Source of the DNA: Actinomycetes bacterium
GTDB lineage: Bacteria > Actinomycetota > Aquicultoria > SURF-47 > JAUUWJ01
Length of the DNA: 5,884 bases
Direction of reading: 5' to 3'
NCBI GenBank assembly: GCA_030589175.1
Contig: JAUUWJ010000051.1
Location: 1 to 5,884 of the forward strand
Under the pieces are notes generated by a model. It worked only from the letters and a program-made list of their open reading frames with translations. It made no database searches and was not told where the DNA came from. Each line of letters opens with the position of its first letter. The stretch's first letter is position 1. The position numbers and the translations under genes are program-made. Below are positions 5,132-5,884 of this stretch, piece by piece.

Positions 5132-5840
5132 CCTGATAAGTTTGTTGGAACTCCAAGACATAGATAGTGCGATTCAAACTGCTCAAAAAGAGTTAGAAGC
5201 AATGGTCGAGAAGAAAACTTATGAAAAACTTCAGACGGAGCTTAAAGATCTTGCTAGTAAAGAAAGGGCGATGAAAGAAAAGTTGAAAGCACAGAATCTT
5301 GTTCAAGATAAGAAAAACGGTGAACTGGAAATGCTTAGTCAGAAGATAGCCAAAGAAGAAAAGAAACTATTTGGAGGAACCGGTTCGAATCCGAAGGAAT
5401 TAGCAGCCCTACAGCAGGAAATAAAGCACTTAAATCAAAATCGTGATTTATTAGAAACTGAAGTTTTAGAAAATATGGAAATATTATCTTCTTTAGAAGA
5501 GAAAATGAGTAGTTTGAAAGAGCGGATTAGGGAAAGGGAAAATGAAGCGAGTGAAGCCGAAAGCAGCGTTTTAGAAAAAGAAACTCAGCTAAAAGGACAG
5601 CTGGGAAAATTGGCAAATGATCGTGAGCTAAAGACCAAAGATATAGATAATGAGCTGTTAGAAGAATATGACGAAATACGTGAAAGAAAAGGAGGTCTTG
5701 GCGTAGCCGCTTTGATAGATGGTATTTGCCAAGCTTGCCATGTTAAAGTACCGGCAACAGATTTAGACAAAATTATTAATAAAGATGAAGCCTATGATTA
5801 TTGTGCAACTTGTTCGAGAATTATAATTTTAAAAGAATAA
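5112..5840 (+). CDS. Coiled-coil C4 zinc-ribbon protein (DUF164/CT398-like)
   Basis: This 242-residue protein has two parts. Residues about 12-180 are heptad-rich and highly charged, forming a long helical hairpin coiled coil broken near residues 92-100 by a Gly/Asn-Pro turn (GGTGSNPKE). Residues 204-242 form a zinc ribbon with CQAC (Cys206, Cys209) and CATC (Cys231, Cys234). The family has no agreed molecular role; the fold suggests nucleic-acid or protein binding. The ATG at 5112 overlaps the Nif3-like gene by 20 bp, with AGGAA at 5103-5107. The GTG at 5109 and TTG at 5121 are alternatives. Its stop shares one base with the RNase HI start. The order Nif3, zinc ribbon, RNase H is familiar from actinobacteria such as Mycobacterium. 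Confidence 0.9.
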   Translation: MFGLKTDLISLLELQDIDSAIQTAQKELEAMVEKKTYEKLQTELKDLASKERAMKEKLKAQNLVQDKKNGELEMLSQKIAKEEKKLFGGTGSNPKELAALQQEIKHLNQNRDLLETEVLENMEILSSLEEKMSSLKERIRERENEASEAESSVLEKETQLKGQLGKLANDRELKTKDIDNELLEEYDEIRERKGGLGVAALIDGICQACHVKVPATDLDKIINKDEAYDYCATCSRIIILKE

Positions 5841-5884
5841 TGTTTTACTTATTTGTCGATGGAGCTGCAAGAGGGAATCCAGGT
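5840..5884 (+). CDS. rnhA: RNase HI, N-terminus only (cut by the window end)
   Basis: Fifteen codons are visible, reading MFYLFVDGAARGNPG. The DGAARGNPG stretch is the first catalytic-Asp strand and turn of RNase HI-type enzymes, with Asp7 as the first metal-binding acid. RNase HI cuts the RNA strand of RNA-DNA hybrids. The ATG shares its A with the TAA stop of the zinc-ribbon gene, indicating translational coupling. The remaining catalytic residues lie outside the window, so intactness and any fusion to a phosphatase domain, as in Mycobacterium Rv2228c, cannot be judged. Confidence 0.85.
   Translation, partial: MFYLFVDGAARGNPG

Overview
The window is AT-rich bacterial DNA with every supported gene on the + strand and little space between genes. 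The rightmost genes (Nif3-like protein, coiled-coil C4 zinc-ribbon protein, RNase HI) form a set often seen together in Actinomycetota. With a Ku/LigD remnant and a SigB/SigF-type sigma factor, this suggests a low-GC, deep-branching actinobacterial relative. That assignment is tentative, and a Bacillota-like host is not excluded.

Region 1 (1-696): a small lysine-rich single-span membrane protein of unknown function is followed two bases later by a decayed non-homologous end-joining (NHEJ) locus. The first 14 codons are the start of a bacterial Ku protein. They run in frame into the C-terminal half of a LigD polymerase (primase-like) domain, which is then broken by a 2-bp TC duplication near 501-504 and a 1-bp loss near 635-637. 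The rest of ku, the polymerase catalytic Asp pair and any ligase or nuclease domain are missing from the window.

Region 2 (about 786-3980): a general-stress module. A YtxH-like membrane protein is preceded by a SigB-like promoter (GTTTTT, 14 nt, GGGCAA). After it comes a stronger SigB-type promoter (GTTTAA, 14 nt, GGGTAA), then a run of six partner-switching genes: degenerate RsbW-like protein, SigB/SigF-family sigma factor, STAS antagonist 1, second degenerate RsbW-like protein, STAS antagonist 2, and a canonical RsbW-like kinase. Both STAS proteins keep the phosphorylatable serine. Only the last of the three RsbW-like proteins keeps the N-box Asn and the G1 and G2 motifs needed to bind ATP. 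The inferred logic is a positively autoregulated sigma factor controlled by one active kinase and two kinase-dead relatives. No RsbU-type phosphatase or sensor is present here, so the input must lie elsewhere.

Region 3 (4022-5884): a housekeeping run of a Nif3/DUF34 protein with a central insert (TTG start), a coiled-coil zinc-ribbon protein and the first 15 codons of RNase HI, cut by the window edge. These genes overlap by 20 bp and 1 bp and are probably co-transcribed. No tRNA, rRNA, CRISPR array, insertion sequence or convincing intrinsic terminator was seen. No gap between genes exceeds 300 bases.
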